Source of the DNA: Candidatus Leptovillus gracilis
GTDB taxonomy: Bacteria > Chloroflexota > Anaerolineae > Promineifilales > Promineifilaceae
Direction of reading: 5' to 3'
Length of the DNA stretch: 64,000 bases
Assembly (NCBI GenBank): GCA_016716065.1
Contig: JADJXA010000003.1
Location: 248,001-312,000, forward strand
Below are positions 49,824 through 58,299 of this stretch, in pieces. Below the pieces are notes generated by a model, which worked only from the letters and a program-made list of their open reading frames with translations, ran no database searches and was not told the origin of the DNA. Position 1 is the stretch's first letter. The number at the start of each line of letters is the position of its first letter. The translations under genes and the position numbers were made by a program.

Positions 49824-52451
49824 TTATTGAACCTGGCAGGGGCCATCACTGGGCGGGTCTGGGGCCCAGCAGGCCGCGCCGGTATCGTCCATCAGCGCCT
49901 GCAAGTTTGCCCCTTCTTCGGCCAACACGGTGGCAATGTCCTCGCCATTAAGGACAACCCGGTCAAAAGCATTGCGGAAAATCTGGTTGATCTCACCGCC
50001 GCGTTCGCCCAGGCCCACCGGCAGCAGCGCCGGTAAGGCGTCCGGGGCATTGGCCTGCGCCGTCACCGCGCCGGCCTCAAGGGCCACGCCTGCGGGCAAG
50101 TCAGAAAAGTCTACACCGCCGACCACCGGGAAGAAGCCCAACTCTTTCAAGATGCGCTCCTGCACCACCGGCCGGGTCAGGTACTCAATTACCGCCGCGC
50201 CAGCCTCTGGGTCAGGGGCGTCGGCGGGGATACCCAGCCCCACGACCACCGGCATGAAGCCGCGGCCAGCCGGCCCCGCCGGGGCAGGGAAGGCCACAAA
50301 CGTATCCGGTTCAGCGTTGAAGGCGTTAATCAGGCGGGCGGTGTGGTCAAAAGCGACCCAGACTTCACCGGCCAGCAGCGGTTCTTGCATGAATGCGTAA
50401 TTGATCGATTGGGGATGCACGGCCGGCCACAGACTATCCCGCGCCCATTCCAGCATCGCCGCCGCCTCGTCGCTCTGGAAAGTGCTGACCATACCGCCGG
50501 TGAAGGAAGGCCACATGTAGCCCTGCAGGAAGCGATTGAACAGCCCGGCGTGGGGCAGGCCGCAGCGCGGTTCGCCCGTCTCGGCCAGCAAGTTTTGACA
50601 CCATTCGCCGAACTGCTCCCAGGTGAGGGCGTTCAGGTCGGCCCCGGCGGGTAGATAGGCCAGGGCGTCGTTGTGGGCGGCCATAATGTAGGTGGCCTGC
50701 ATCCAGGGCACGTAGTAGAGGAAGTCGTCGCTACCCAGCAAACCCGTCTCCAGGAAGGCCGGGACGATGTCTCTGTCGGCCTGCAAATCTTCGGCCAGGT
50801 CAATTAGGTTGCTCATAGCGTCGGCGCTGGCCAGAGGTGGGAAGGTACCGTGCAGTGCGCCCGCTACGTCAATCGTGCCGCTGCCTGCCTGGCTGCCCGC
50901 CAGGACCAGGTCCAGCAGCGGGCCTTCCTCAGAGCCGGTCACGTCGAAGCCGCCATCGGCCAGGATGCTGCGGAAGATTTCCTGCTCTTCGACGGGGACG
51001 AATTGGGTGGAGAAGAACACGGCTGGTGATTGCTCAACCATCAGCGGTGCGGCCGGTGCGGCAGTTGCTTCACCCAATGGCGCGACCGGGCAGGGACCAT
51101 CGCTGACGGCGTCTGGCGCCCAGCAAGGCGCGCCAGTTTCGTTCATCAGAGTGGCCAGATTGTTACCTTCCTCGTCGAGAACGGCCGTTATCTCTTCGCC
51201 ATTCAACACAATCCGGTCAAACGCATTGCGGTAGATCTGGTTAATCTCGCCACCGCGTTCACCTAGGCCCACCGGCAGCAGCGCCGGGAGCGCATCCGGG
51301 GCGTTGGCCTGCGCTGTCACCGCCGCCGCTTCAATGGCCACCCCGGCCGGTAAATCAGAGAAATCCACCCCGCCGACCACCGGGAAGAAGCCCAACTCTT
51401 TCAAGACTGCTTCCTGTACGTCCGGCCGGGTGAGGAATTCGATGACTGCCTCGCCAGCCGCCGGATTGGGCGCATCGGCCGGGATGCCGAGACCAACGAC
51501 CACCGGCATGAAGCCGCGACCGGCCGGACCGGCCGGGGCTGCAAAGGCTATAAAGTTATCCGGATCGGCGTTGAAGGCGTCAATCAGGCGGGCGGTGTGG
51601 TCAAAAGCTACCCATACTTCGCCGGACAACAGCGCCTCTTGCATGAAGCTGTAGTTGATGGATTGGGGGTGGATGGTCGGCCACAGGCTGTCGCGCGCCC
51701 ATTCCATCATGGCGATGGCTTCGTTGCTGCGGAAGTTGCCCACCATGCCGCCGGTGAAGGAGGGCCACATGTAACCTTGCAGGAAACGGTTAAAAAGGCC
51801 GGCGTGGGGCAGGCCGCAGCGCGGTTCACTTGTCTCATCCAGAATGTTCTGGCACCATTCGGCGAACTGTTCCCAGGTCAGGTTGTCCAAATCGGCCCCG
51901 GCGGGCAGGTAGGGTAGGGCGTCATTATGGGCGGCCATGATGTAGGTGGCCTGCATCCAGGGGATGTAATTGAGGAAGTCATCCGTGCCAAGCAGGCCGG
52001 TCTCGAGGAAGGCCGGGGCGAAATCGCGACTGTCGGAGAGATCTTCGGCCAGGTCAATCAGGTTGCGCATGGCGTCGGCGCGGGCCAGAGGTGGATAGGT
52101 GCCATGCAGCGCGCCGATCACGTCTATTGTGCCCTGCCCAGCCTGGCTTCCGGCCAGCACCAGGTCAATCAGGGGGCCTTCTTCGGAGCCTGTCACGTCG
52201 AAGCCGCCTTCGGCCAAGATGCGGCGGAAGGTTTCTTGCTCTTCGACAGGCACAAATTGGGTGGAGAAGAAGACCGCGTCGCCAACAGCGACGGGTTCGG
52301 CTGGAGCTGGCGCTTCTTCGACGGGGGCCGGGGCTTCTTCGACCGGGGCTGGCGCTGGAGTTGGCGCAGCCGGGGTGTCACCGCCGCCACAGGCGACGAT
52401 GAGCAGGACGGCGCTCAGTAAGAGCGCGAGTAATTTGAGATAACGAGACAT
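49824..52451 (-). CDS. Lipoprotein with two tandem solute-binding domains
   Basis: An 875-residue lipoprotein. The signal peptide ends with lipobox Cys21 (IVAC), then a Pro/Ala/Glu tether to about residue 55. Two nearly identical solute-binding domains follow at about 59-460 and 477-875, offset by 418 residues. Both begin VFFSTQFVPVEEQE and share YIMAAHNDAL, CGLPHAGLFNRFLQGYMWP, EVWVAFDHTARLI and GFFPVVGGVDFSDLPAGVA. They are joined by a short PLGEATAAPAAPLMVEQ linker. A normal family-1 binding protein has one domain of about 400 residues. It feeds the MalF/MalG importer downstream. GAGGAGG precedes the ATG. Confidence 0.95.
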   Translation of the reverse strand: MSRYLKLLALLLSAVLLIVACGGGDTPAAPTPAPAPVEEAPAPVEEAPAPAEPVAVGDAVFFSTQFVPVEEQETFRRILAEGGFDVTGSEEGPLIDLVLAGSQAGQGTIDVIGALHGTYPPLARADAMRNLIDLAEDLSDSRDFAPAFLETGLLGTDDFLNYIPWMQATYIMAAHNDALPYLPAGADLDNLTWEQFAEWCQNILDETSEPRCGLPHAGLFNRFLQGYMWPSFTGGMVGNFRSNEAIAMMEWARDSLWPTIHPQSINYSFMQEALLSGEVWVAFDHTARLIDAFNADPDNFIAFAAPAGPAGRGFMPVVVGLGIPADAPNPAAGEAVIEFLTRPDVQEAVLKELGFFPVVGGVDFSDLPAGVAIEAAAVTAQANAPDALPALLPVGLGERGGEINQIYRNAFDRIVLNGEEITAVLDEEGNNLATLMNETGAPCWAPDAVSDGPCPVAPLGEATAAPAAPLMVEQSPAVFFSTQFVPVEEQEIFRSILADGGFDVTGSEEGPLLDLVLAGSQAGSGTIDVAGALHGTFPPLASADAMSNLIDLAEDLQADRDIVPAFLETGLLGSDDFLYYVPWMQATYIMAAHNDALAYLPAGADLNALTWEQFGEWCQNLLAETGEPRCGLPHAGLFNRFLQGYMWPSFTGGMVSTFQSDEAAAMLEWARDSLWPAVHPQSINYAFMQEPLLAGEVWVAFDHTARLINAFNAEPDTFVAFPAPAGPAGRGFMPVVVGLGIPADAPDPEAGAAVIEYLTRPVVQERILKELGFFPVVGGVDFSDLPAGVALEAGAVTAQANAPDALPALLPVGLGERGGEINQIFRNAFDRVVLNGEDIATVLAEEGANLQALMDDTGAACWAPDPPSDGPCQVQ
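51027..52280 (-). repeat. First copy of a 1254-base direct repeat (N-terminal binding domain)
   Basis: The two domains of the tandem lipoprotein are visible as a DNA direct repeat with a period of 1254 bases. For example, AATTGGGTGGAGAAGAA occurs at 51001 and again at 52255. The other copy spans about 49827-51026. Confidence 0.9.
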
Positions 52452-52744
52452 GCTTTTCTTTCCTCCTCAGGGGATTGGGGACGGATGACGCGGATGGACG
52501 CGGATATGGGTAGAATCAACGTTATCCGTTCGGTTCACATTAAAAGCAGACAAAGTTCGTCAGACGAGACATTTCCTCTACAAAATATTGTGTCCGTGTC
52601 ACATCGAGTGAAACGAAACATCCTGACGACCTCGGTCGTTGCAAACGATTGAGATGCTTCGGAAGGCCTCAACATAACCTGTTTACTGTTAGTTTCAGTC
52701 AATCACCTCCTCTTTTATGGGATAGGGCGATTTGGAAAATCGCT
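52452..52744. promoter_or_regulatory. Control region of the importer operon
   Basis: This 293-base gap separates the LacI gene from the binding-protein gene on the same strand. It contains a LacI-like half-conserved palindrome, CAAACGATTG near 52645, and AT-rich stretches suitable for a leftward promoter. I cannot fix a start site. Confidence 0.4.
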
Positions 52745-53782
52745 CTACGATGAAGTCAGCGGTGTAATAGGTGGTCCGCTTGATTCACGGATGATAAGTG
52801 TTGGCTCTAGCAGGATGTGGGCTGGAGTGGGCAAAAGACCATTGACCAGGGCGATGAGCATGGCGCAGACTTGCCGGCCAATTTCGTAAATGGGTTGGTG
52901 GATGGTGGTGAGGGGTGGGGAGGTATAGGCGGCCAGGGGGATGTCATCGAAGCCACCCAGAGCGATGTCGTGGCCGACTTGCAGGCCGTGCTGTTGGATA
53001 CGGTTGATGGCTCCAATGGCCATGAGATCGTTGCTGGCGATAACGGCCGTTATCCCCAACCCCGCCCCCAACAACTGTCCAGCCGCTTCCGCGCCCCCCC
53101 GCTGCGTCAGGTCGCCCGCCACCAGCCACTCCGGGGCAACGACTAGCCCATTGGCGGCCATCGTCTCCAGAAACCCTTCACGCCGCAAACGGCCGAACAT
53201 CAGATTGTCTGGCGGGGCGATAAAACTGATACGCCGATGCCCCAAGTCAATAAAATGCTGCACTAGCAAGCGCATCCCGGCAGCACTGTCCTCGTCTACG
53301 TAAGGAAAATCCAGGTCACAGCAGGAACGGCCAAAAGCGACAAAGGGAAAGTTATGTTTATGTAGCAGACGGACGCGGGCGTCATCCTCTCGCGTGCGCA
53401 CCACAATCATCCCGTCCACCCAGCCGCCCTGGGCAGCGCGTTGGTATGCTTGCTGTTCACCAGGGCTATCAGGGGCGTGGGTGGAGACGAGCAGATCATA
53501 TTCGTGGGCGGTCGTTTCGTTGCCAATCCCGGCTAAAAATTCACTGAAAAAGGGGTCAGAAAAACGGGGGCCAAAGGTGGGTAGGATGAAGCCAATGGTG
53601 TCGGTGCGCTGCTTTTGCAGGCGGCGCGCCAGAAGGTTGGGGCGGTAGCCTAACTCTTGGGCGATCTGACGGATCTGTTGGCGTGTTTCCACTGCCACAT
53701 CGTCATAGTCAGCCAGCCCGCGTGATACAGTAGTAATGGAAACGCCTGCTTTGTGGGCGATGTCCTTGAGTGTAACGGCCAT
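52745..53782 (-). CDS. LacI-family transcriptional regulator
   Basis: Start at ATG 53782 (MAVTLKDIAHKAGVSITTVS) with AGGGAAG upstream; 345 residues. The LacI helix-turn-helix and hinge occupy 1-60 (RRLQKQRTDTIGFILP follows) and the type I sugar-binding core fills the rest, with ITAVIASNDLMAIGAINRI near 252. It probably represses the importer-phosphorylase operon until its sugar binds. Two operator-like palindromes lie just upstream. Confidence 0.93.
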   Translation of the reverse strand: MAVTLKDIAHKAGVSITTVSRGLADYDDVAVETRQQIRQIAQELGYRPNLLARRLQKQRTDTIGFILPTFGPRFSDPFFSEFLAGIGNETTAHEYDLLVSTHAPDSPGEQQAYQRAAQGGWVDGMIVVRTREDDARVRLLHKHNFPFVAFGRSCCDLDFPYVDEDSAAGMRLLVQHFIDLGHRRISFIAPPDNLMFGRLRREGFLETMAANGLVVAPEWLVAGDLTQRGGAEAAGQLLGAGLGITAVIASNDLMAIGAINRIQQHGLQVGHDIALGGFDDIPLAAYTSPPLTTIHQPIYEIGRQVCAMLIALVNGLLPTPAHILLEPTLIIRESSGPPITPLTSS

Positions 53783-53835
53783 ACGCACTTCCCTTCCGCG
53801 CGATTCAGACAAAGGTTTGAAAAGGAAAAAAGGCT

Positions 53836-53883
53836 CCCAAAACGTTTCGGGAACCTTTTACAATATAATTCAAAACGTTTTGG
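53836..53883. promoter_or_regulatory. Two LacI-type operators upstream of lacI
   Basis: CCCAAAACGTTTCGGG (53836-53851) and CAAAACGTTTTGG (53871-53883) are palindromes with the central CG typical of LacI-family sites. Their centres are about 33 bases apart, three helical turns. An AT-rich TATATT lies between them. Autoregulation by the adjacent protein is likely. Confidence 0.65.
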
Positions 53884-54052
53884 AAGTCAATGTACGGCTT
53901 ACTCGGGCAGCAATTCGAAATATGACTCAACCGGGTTCAAACTCAAGCTGGACAAACATATATCTGAGTACTGAACTCATCAGTATAGCCAAATCAGGCC
54001 ACACCTTCTGGAAGTGTGTCCTTTCAATCTAACAACAAGCAGCACAAACCGC

Positions 54053-54253
54053 TCATCGAAGCACTGGCGTGGCATTCAGCGCTCCAGTGATCCAATCAAT
54101 TTGCTGCTTCTCATTCTCAACCCATACATTATTTGAGAAGGTTATATTTGACGACATTTGCGCAGCAGTATTGTCAGTTATTGAGAATTCGTTCTGGGAA
54201 TCAGGTACATACACTTTGGTTTCGACTTGTTTTCGATTGTGCGTCGCAAACAT
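54053..54253 (-). CDS. Possible small hypothetical protein (66 aa)
   Basis: A hydrophilic, protein-like sequence (MFATHNRKQVETKVYVPDSQ; ends WITGALNATPVLR) with no recognisable family and no clear ribosome binding site. It may be a relic of a larger gene. Low confidence. Confidence 0.25.
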   Translation of the reverse strand: MFATHNRKQVETKVYVPDSQNEFSITDNTAAQMSSNITFSNNVWVENEKQQIDWITGALNATPVLR

Positions 54254-54270
54254 AGTGGTTAAGAAAGTGA

Positions 54271-54451
54271 GGCATGGTTCATTTAAAGCTAATGGTGCTT
54301 TACAAATTTAACAAGAAGAGGTGTCATGCTGAGGTCCCCCGAAGCATCCCCTCCTCTGGCGGGAGCGGGATGCTTCGCTCCGAAGACTCCGCTCAGCATG
54401 ACAATGCCGCGTAAATTTGTAAAGATGATATTTTGCTCGATGAACCATGCC
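54271..54451. mobile_element. 181-bp nested palindromic (MITE-like) element
   Basis: Four nested perfect inverted repeats share one centre. They are GGCATGGTTCAT (54271-54282) with ATGAACCATGCC (54440-54451), TTTACAAATTTA (54299-54310) with TAAATTTGTAAA (54412-54423), TGTCATGCTGAG with CTCAGCATGACA, and GAAGCATCCC with GGGATGCTTC. The whole could fold into one long interrupted hairpin. It is non-coding. The inner unit could be an insertion inside an older palindromic element. Confidence 0.8.
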
Positions 54452-54734
54452 GAAAGTGATAAACACGGCCGTTTTCGATCCGTGTTTTTAGCTACTAAAC
54501 ACACTTTTTTTACAGCTCTACATGCCCCTTGTAACCGTACATACATTTTTAGTATGTACAAGAAGTTGTTATGGAAAGGTTGGTATTTGACTGCCACTTT
54601 GATTACAAATGACCTTTAATCAAGGCCCTTGTCGAGCGTGTGGAAGCAGCGGTTGGCGCCATGAGTGAAAGTGTTTGGCGTCACTACTTGAAAGCGAGCG
54701 CCGTTTGAATGCGTTTACGGCCGTTGTTCCCTCA

Positions 54735-55925
54735 TCAGTCCCACAATTCAAACTCGCCCCACTGCCCGGCTGGTGACTGTTCATGGGCAAAATGGATCTT
54801 GTCAATAACGGCTTCTATTTGGTGACGCAGCGATGCGAGGTTGCTTTGAATATAAATATCACGCGCTTCGTAAGCCCAGTCCAGAGCGCGTTCTTGTTGA
54901 CCGCGGGCGGCTTCTACCTGGGCAAGGCGCTGCATGGCCCCGGCGATGATGCGCTCTTCTGGGTGGTAGTCACGGCCGTATGACGCAATCTGGCGCCAAA
55001 CCGTTTCTGCTTCCGCCTGCCTTTTCTGCAAATACAGAATATCGCCCTGCCTGAGTTGTATCATGGGCAGCGATTCCAGGTTATTCGTGGTTCTGAGAAT
55101 TGCCTGTGCCTGGTCGGCGTAAGATAAAGCCGAGGCAAAGTTACACGATTTCATGAAGACACCGGCCTGGGCGTGAGCGATAAGCGCCAGGTGCATGGTG
55201 GGCCACTCTTCCTGTCCGTTGGCGCAGGCTATTGCTTCTGCTTCCTGCAGATAGCGCTTCGCCAGAGTCAAATCGCCCCATTCGGTATAAAGCACACCCA
55301 GATGCCGCCGGACGCGCACCCCGTCGGGGACAATTTCCAGCCGGTCACAAATCTCCTGGACGCGCTGAAAGTTGGTTCTGGCCTCCTCGTAAAGCTGTTC
55401 TTCAACTGATACCCAGCCCAATCGGGAACGCGCCTGTGCTTCGACCGCCAGATCGCCCCGGGCGATGGCCGCTTCCAAATAGCGCTGGTTAACCTGACGG
55501 TAAGCTGTCCACTGGCTTCGTTCCCACAAATGTTCGGCAATGGGTCCCCAAAGCAGGTACAGTGATTCCCAATCTTTTGTCTGGTAAGCATAATCTGACG
55601 CTTGTTGGATATTGTGAAAGTCCAGTTGCACTTCCTCGTATTTGCCCCGCCGCTCAGATGCGTACTGCGCGTACCAGGCCACAAACTGTCCCTTTAAGAC
55701 AGCATACTGCGGCAGATGCTGGACGTAATCGGCCGCGTACTCATGCAGCAGCGGATGCAGGCTCAAGGTGTGGCTGTTGTGATGTTGCAGCAGAGACATC
55801 TCTTCCAACTGCGTAAGCAGCGTCTCTGGCAGGTGCGCCTTGGCGGCGATGTGGATGAGCGCTGTTTTGGGGATGAGAGGGCTGGCGAAGAGGCCGCACA
55901 GAGCAAAAAACAGGCGGACACCCCT
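54735..55925 (-). pseudogene. 5'-truncated STAND/TPR regulator (C-terminal half)
   Basis: The frame is open from 55925, just after an in-frame TAA, and begins inside a domain without a start (GLFASPLIPKTALIHIAAKA). The winged-helix-like linker LHPLLHEYAADYVQ is followed by about 300 residues of TPR-like helical repeats (ARSRLGWVSVEEQLYEEA, LGVLYTEWGDLTLAKRYLQ, MQRLAQVEAARGQQERALDW). The missing part should be a DNA-binding and ATPase module like that at 1-1253. An internal ATG at 55808 could still give a 357-residue TPR protein. I consider it a relic. Confidence 0.7.
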
Positions 55926-56112
55926 TTATCAGTAGATATGGCGGATATGAGGGATAGCTGAGGCAGCCGGGTAAAGGACGCAAAATTTATCAGATTCAGC
56001 CTGATAGCCGGGCAAACACAGGCGGGCAAGCCAGCAAACAGAGTCAGGCGGAACGGCCGTTTCTTCGCTATTCTGTCAGTAGTTAACCAATCTGTCTGAA
56101 AAGGAGCAACCC

Positions 56113-56619
56113 ATGTTTACCCAGAACAGTGAAGAAACAAACACCTACACCGTACAGCCCATCGGGACCGTGCATCGCCCGGAAAGTGGCTATTGCCTGC
56201 ATATCGCCCCACCCTATCGCGCTGGCCTGAAGCAGTTAGAACACTTCAGCCACGTTATTGTCTTGTGGTGGGCCGATCGGCAGGACACGTCGGAAAGCCG
56301 GCGCGAGATGACCTGTTACCCGCCTTACGCGCCTGACAAGCTCACCGGCGTCTTCGCCACACGCGCCGAATATCGCCCAAACCCTATTGGCCTGACGGTC
56401 TGTGAAATCATCGCCCTGGATGAAGCCAACGGTATTATTCAGGTGCGCAACGTAGACGCCTTCGAGGGCACGCCTATTCTCGACCTCAAAGGCTACTTTC
56501 CGGTTTGTGATCGCGTGAAAGACGCCCACATTCCTGATTGGCTGGATTGGGGGTTGGATTGGCTGCCTGAAGAAGGCATGGGCCTGTACGAAGAATATGA
56601 GGCAGCGCAGGCCGCCTGA
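56113..56619 (+). CDS. trmO: tRNA (N6-threonylcarbamoyladenosine37-N6)-methyltransferase
   Basis: A 168-residue TrmO/TsaA (UPF0066) protein. It has the beta-barrel start VQPIGTVHRPES and the motif FATRAEYRPNPIGLTVCEI near residue 78, where Arg and Asn contact SAM, then DAFEGTPILDLKGYFP near 115. It methylates t6A37 in tRNA-Thr. AAAAGGAG precedes the ATG. It is monocistronic, ending in a very strong terminator. Confidence 0.92.
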   Translation: MFTQNSEETNTYTVQPIGTVHRPESGYCLHIAPPYRAGLKQLEHFSHVIVLWWADRQDTSESRREMTCYPPYAPDKLTGVFATRAEYRPNPIGLTVCEIIALDEANGIIQVRNVDAFEGTPILDLKGYFPVCDRVKDAHIPDWLDWGLDWLPEEGMGLYEEYEAAQAA

Positions 56620-56627
56620 TCCCTCGG

Positions 56628-56676
56628 CCCGGCCAGTCGTTGGCTACGCAAATTGCCAACGACTGGCCGGGCTTTT
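56628..56676 (+). terminator. Intrinsic terminator after trmO
   Basis: CCCGGCCAGTCGTTGGC (56628-56644) and GCCAACGACTGGCCGGG (56655-56671) form a perfect 17-bp stem with a 10-base loop, followed by CTTTT. Confidence 0.93.
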
Positions 56677-56711
56677 GTTATACTTGGGGCCATCAAAGGA
56701 TGGATGGCGCT

Positions 56712-57227
56712 ATGAACCCACAAATCGTACGCAAAGAACAGACGTGGCTGGCTGGTTTCAGTTTCTACGGCGACCCCTTCCGTCTCAGTCCTGGCTGGAC
56801 GGAAGAAAACGAAATCGGCCGGCTCTGGCAGCGTTTCATGGCTTACCTGGCGAGTCTGGACGAAGCAGGCCGCGCCTTCATTGCCCGGCCCGGTATAGCT
56901 TACGAGGTGCACGTCTATAATGAGGAGACGCGCAACAGCGGCCTGTTTGAAGTCTTCGTCGGCGTTAAACTGGCCGAAGGCGCGCCAGTTCCCCTGGAAG
57001 CGGTCGTTAAGGTGTTGCCGGCGACCACCTATGCCGTATTTACGCTGCGTGGCCAGGAAATTGTGGGTGACTGGTCGCTGGCAATTTATGGCGAATGGTT
57101 ACCTGAATCTGGCTACGAACTGGCTCACCAGTACCACATCCAGTATCACGATGGCAGCTTCAAAGGGTTCGACTACCTGGATGAATCGAGCCTGGACGTT
57201 TACGTTCCCATCCGCCCGAAAGCGTGA
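56712..57227 (+). CDS. GyrI-like small-molecule-binding domain protein
   Basis: Start at ATG 56712 (MNPQIVRKEQTWLAGFSF) with AAAGGA upstream; 171 residues. The layout (IGRLWQRFMAYL helix, YEVHVYNEETRNSGLFEVFV strand, VLPATTYAVFTLRGQEIVGD, ending LDVYVPIRP) is that of the SOUL/GyrI-like effector domain found in AraC and BmrR regulators. Alone it may be a ligand sensor. The AraC-type gene starts one base after its stop (TGACATG) and carries its own related domain, so the two probably work together. Confidence 0.82.
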   Translation: MNPQIVRKEQTWLAGFSFYGDPFRLSPGWTEENEIGRLWQRFMAYLASLDEAGRAFIARPGIAYEVHVYNEETRNSGLFEVFVGVKLAEGAPVPLEAVVKVLPATTYAVFTLRGQEIVGDWSLAIYGEWLPESGYELAHQYHIQYHDGSFKGFDYLDESSLDVYVPIRPKA

Positions 57228-57228
57228 C

Positions 57229-58098
57229 ATGGCCTATCTGGAAGCGTTTCCCGAAGCGACCACGACGCAGTTGGCGATGGCGACGGCCGTGCAGTTCATC
57301 GAAAACCATCTGCACGCTGACATCAAAGTAGCCGATATGGCCACGGCCGTTCACTATTCCCTCTTCCACTTTTGTCGCATCTTCAACCAGGTCACCCATC
57401 ACCCCCCTTACGACTACCTTGTCCGTCGCCGTCTGACGGAGGCGGCGCACTGGCTGGCAGACGGCGCGCGTGTCACCGAGGTCGCTCTGGATTGCCAATT
57501 TGGCAGCCCGGAAGCGTTCTCGCGGGCCTTCAAACGTCTGTTTGGTCTGCTGCCCAGCCAGTGGCAAAAATCAGGCTGGATTGATCCCCGCTGCTTTATG
57601 ACGCCGCTCACCCCGGCGCACCTGGCCCATCGCAGCAATGCGGCAAGTGTGCGGCCGCAGGTAGTAGAACGGCCGTCGCGCATGTTAGCCGGTCTGATGA
57701 CGGCCGTGGATGAAGCGGCAACGGCCGTGCCCCACCTGTGGCAGACGCTGCGAGAGTGTTTAGACGGGGCGCTGGCGCAGCAGCCGGCCTGGGCCGTGCG
57801 TCACTACGTGCCCCACTATCCAAATGTCGGCGTCTACTACCTGGCCGCCGTGGAAACAGCCGCCAACATCGCTTTTCCCCCTGTGCTGGTTAACAAGACA
57901 ATGCCGTCCGGCCTGTATGCCTGTTTCGCGCTCCCTGCCTCCGTTGCCGCGCGTCAGCTCCTGAACGACTATATCTATCAGACCTGGCTGCCGCAGTCCA
58001 GGTACCAACTCAGCTACCCACTGGAGGCTTTGGCTTTTACGGGGTGGACAGGGGAGCCTGTGTCCGCCACCCTGGAAATCCCCATCATGCCAGTGTGA
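57229..58098 (+). CDS. AraC-family regulator with C-terminal GyrI-like domain
   Basis: Start at ATG 57229 (MAYLEAFPEATTTQLAMA); 289 residues. The N-terminal AraC DNA-binding domain (about 20-110) shows two helix-turn-helices: IKVADMATAVHYSLFHFCRI and VTEVALDCQFGSPEAFSRAF with FGLLPSQW. The C-terminal half (about 145-289) is a GyrI-like ligand domain ending LEALAFTGW and LEIPI. This is the Rob/SoxS-like layout of multidrug sensors. Target genes are not evident nearby. Confidence 0.9.
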   Translation: MAYLEAFPEATTTQLAMATAVQFIENHLHADIKVADMATAVHYSLFHFCRIFNQVTHHPPYDYLVRRRLTEAAHWLADGARVTEVALDCQFGSPEAFSRAFKRLFGLLPSQWQKSGWIDPRCFMTPLTPAHLAHRSNAASVRPQVVERPSRMLAGLMTAVDEAATAVPHLWQTLRECLDGALAQQPAWAVRHYVPHYPNVGVYYLAAVETAANIAFPPVLVNKTMPSGLYACFALPASVAARQLLNDYIYQTWLPQSRYQLSYPLEALAFTGWTGEPVSATLEIPIMPV

Positions 58099-58299
58099 GC
58101 CGCTGCCGCCAGAACAAGACGACGGCCGTTTTACTGGCCGACCTCAGTAGCCCCGATTTCATAATCACGTTTGTGTCCCACACGAGAGCGCGAAAAGGAT
58201 TTTGTGGCTACCTTTGAAACCCCCGGCCTGGGCTTGTGGAACAATTGTTCCAGGTTTGGGGTTGCACTACAATAGGCCAAAGAAAGACGGAGGTCTGTG

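Larger units (their letters stand above)
53783..54734. other. Long non-coding region with operators and a nested palindrome
   Basis: The 952 bases from the lacI start to the next gene relic hold the operator pair (53836-53883) and the nested palindromic element (54271-54451). A short leftward frame lies at 54053-54253 and is listed separately. The GC content falls below that of the rest of the window. I see no other convincing gene. Confidence 0.5.

Noticed and set aside
54289..54597. A 102-codon leftward frame through the nested palindrome
   Set aside because: It is built from the palindromic element itself and lacks any protein-like pattern.
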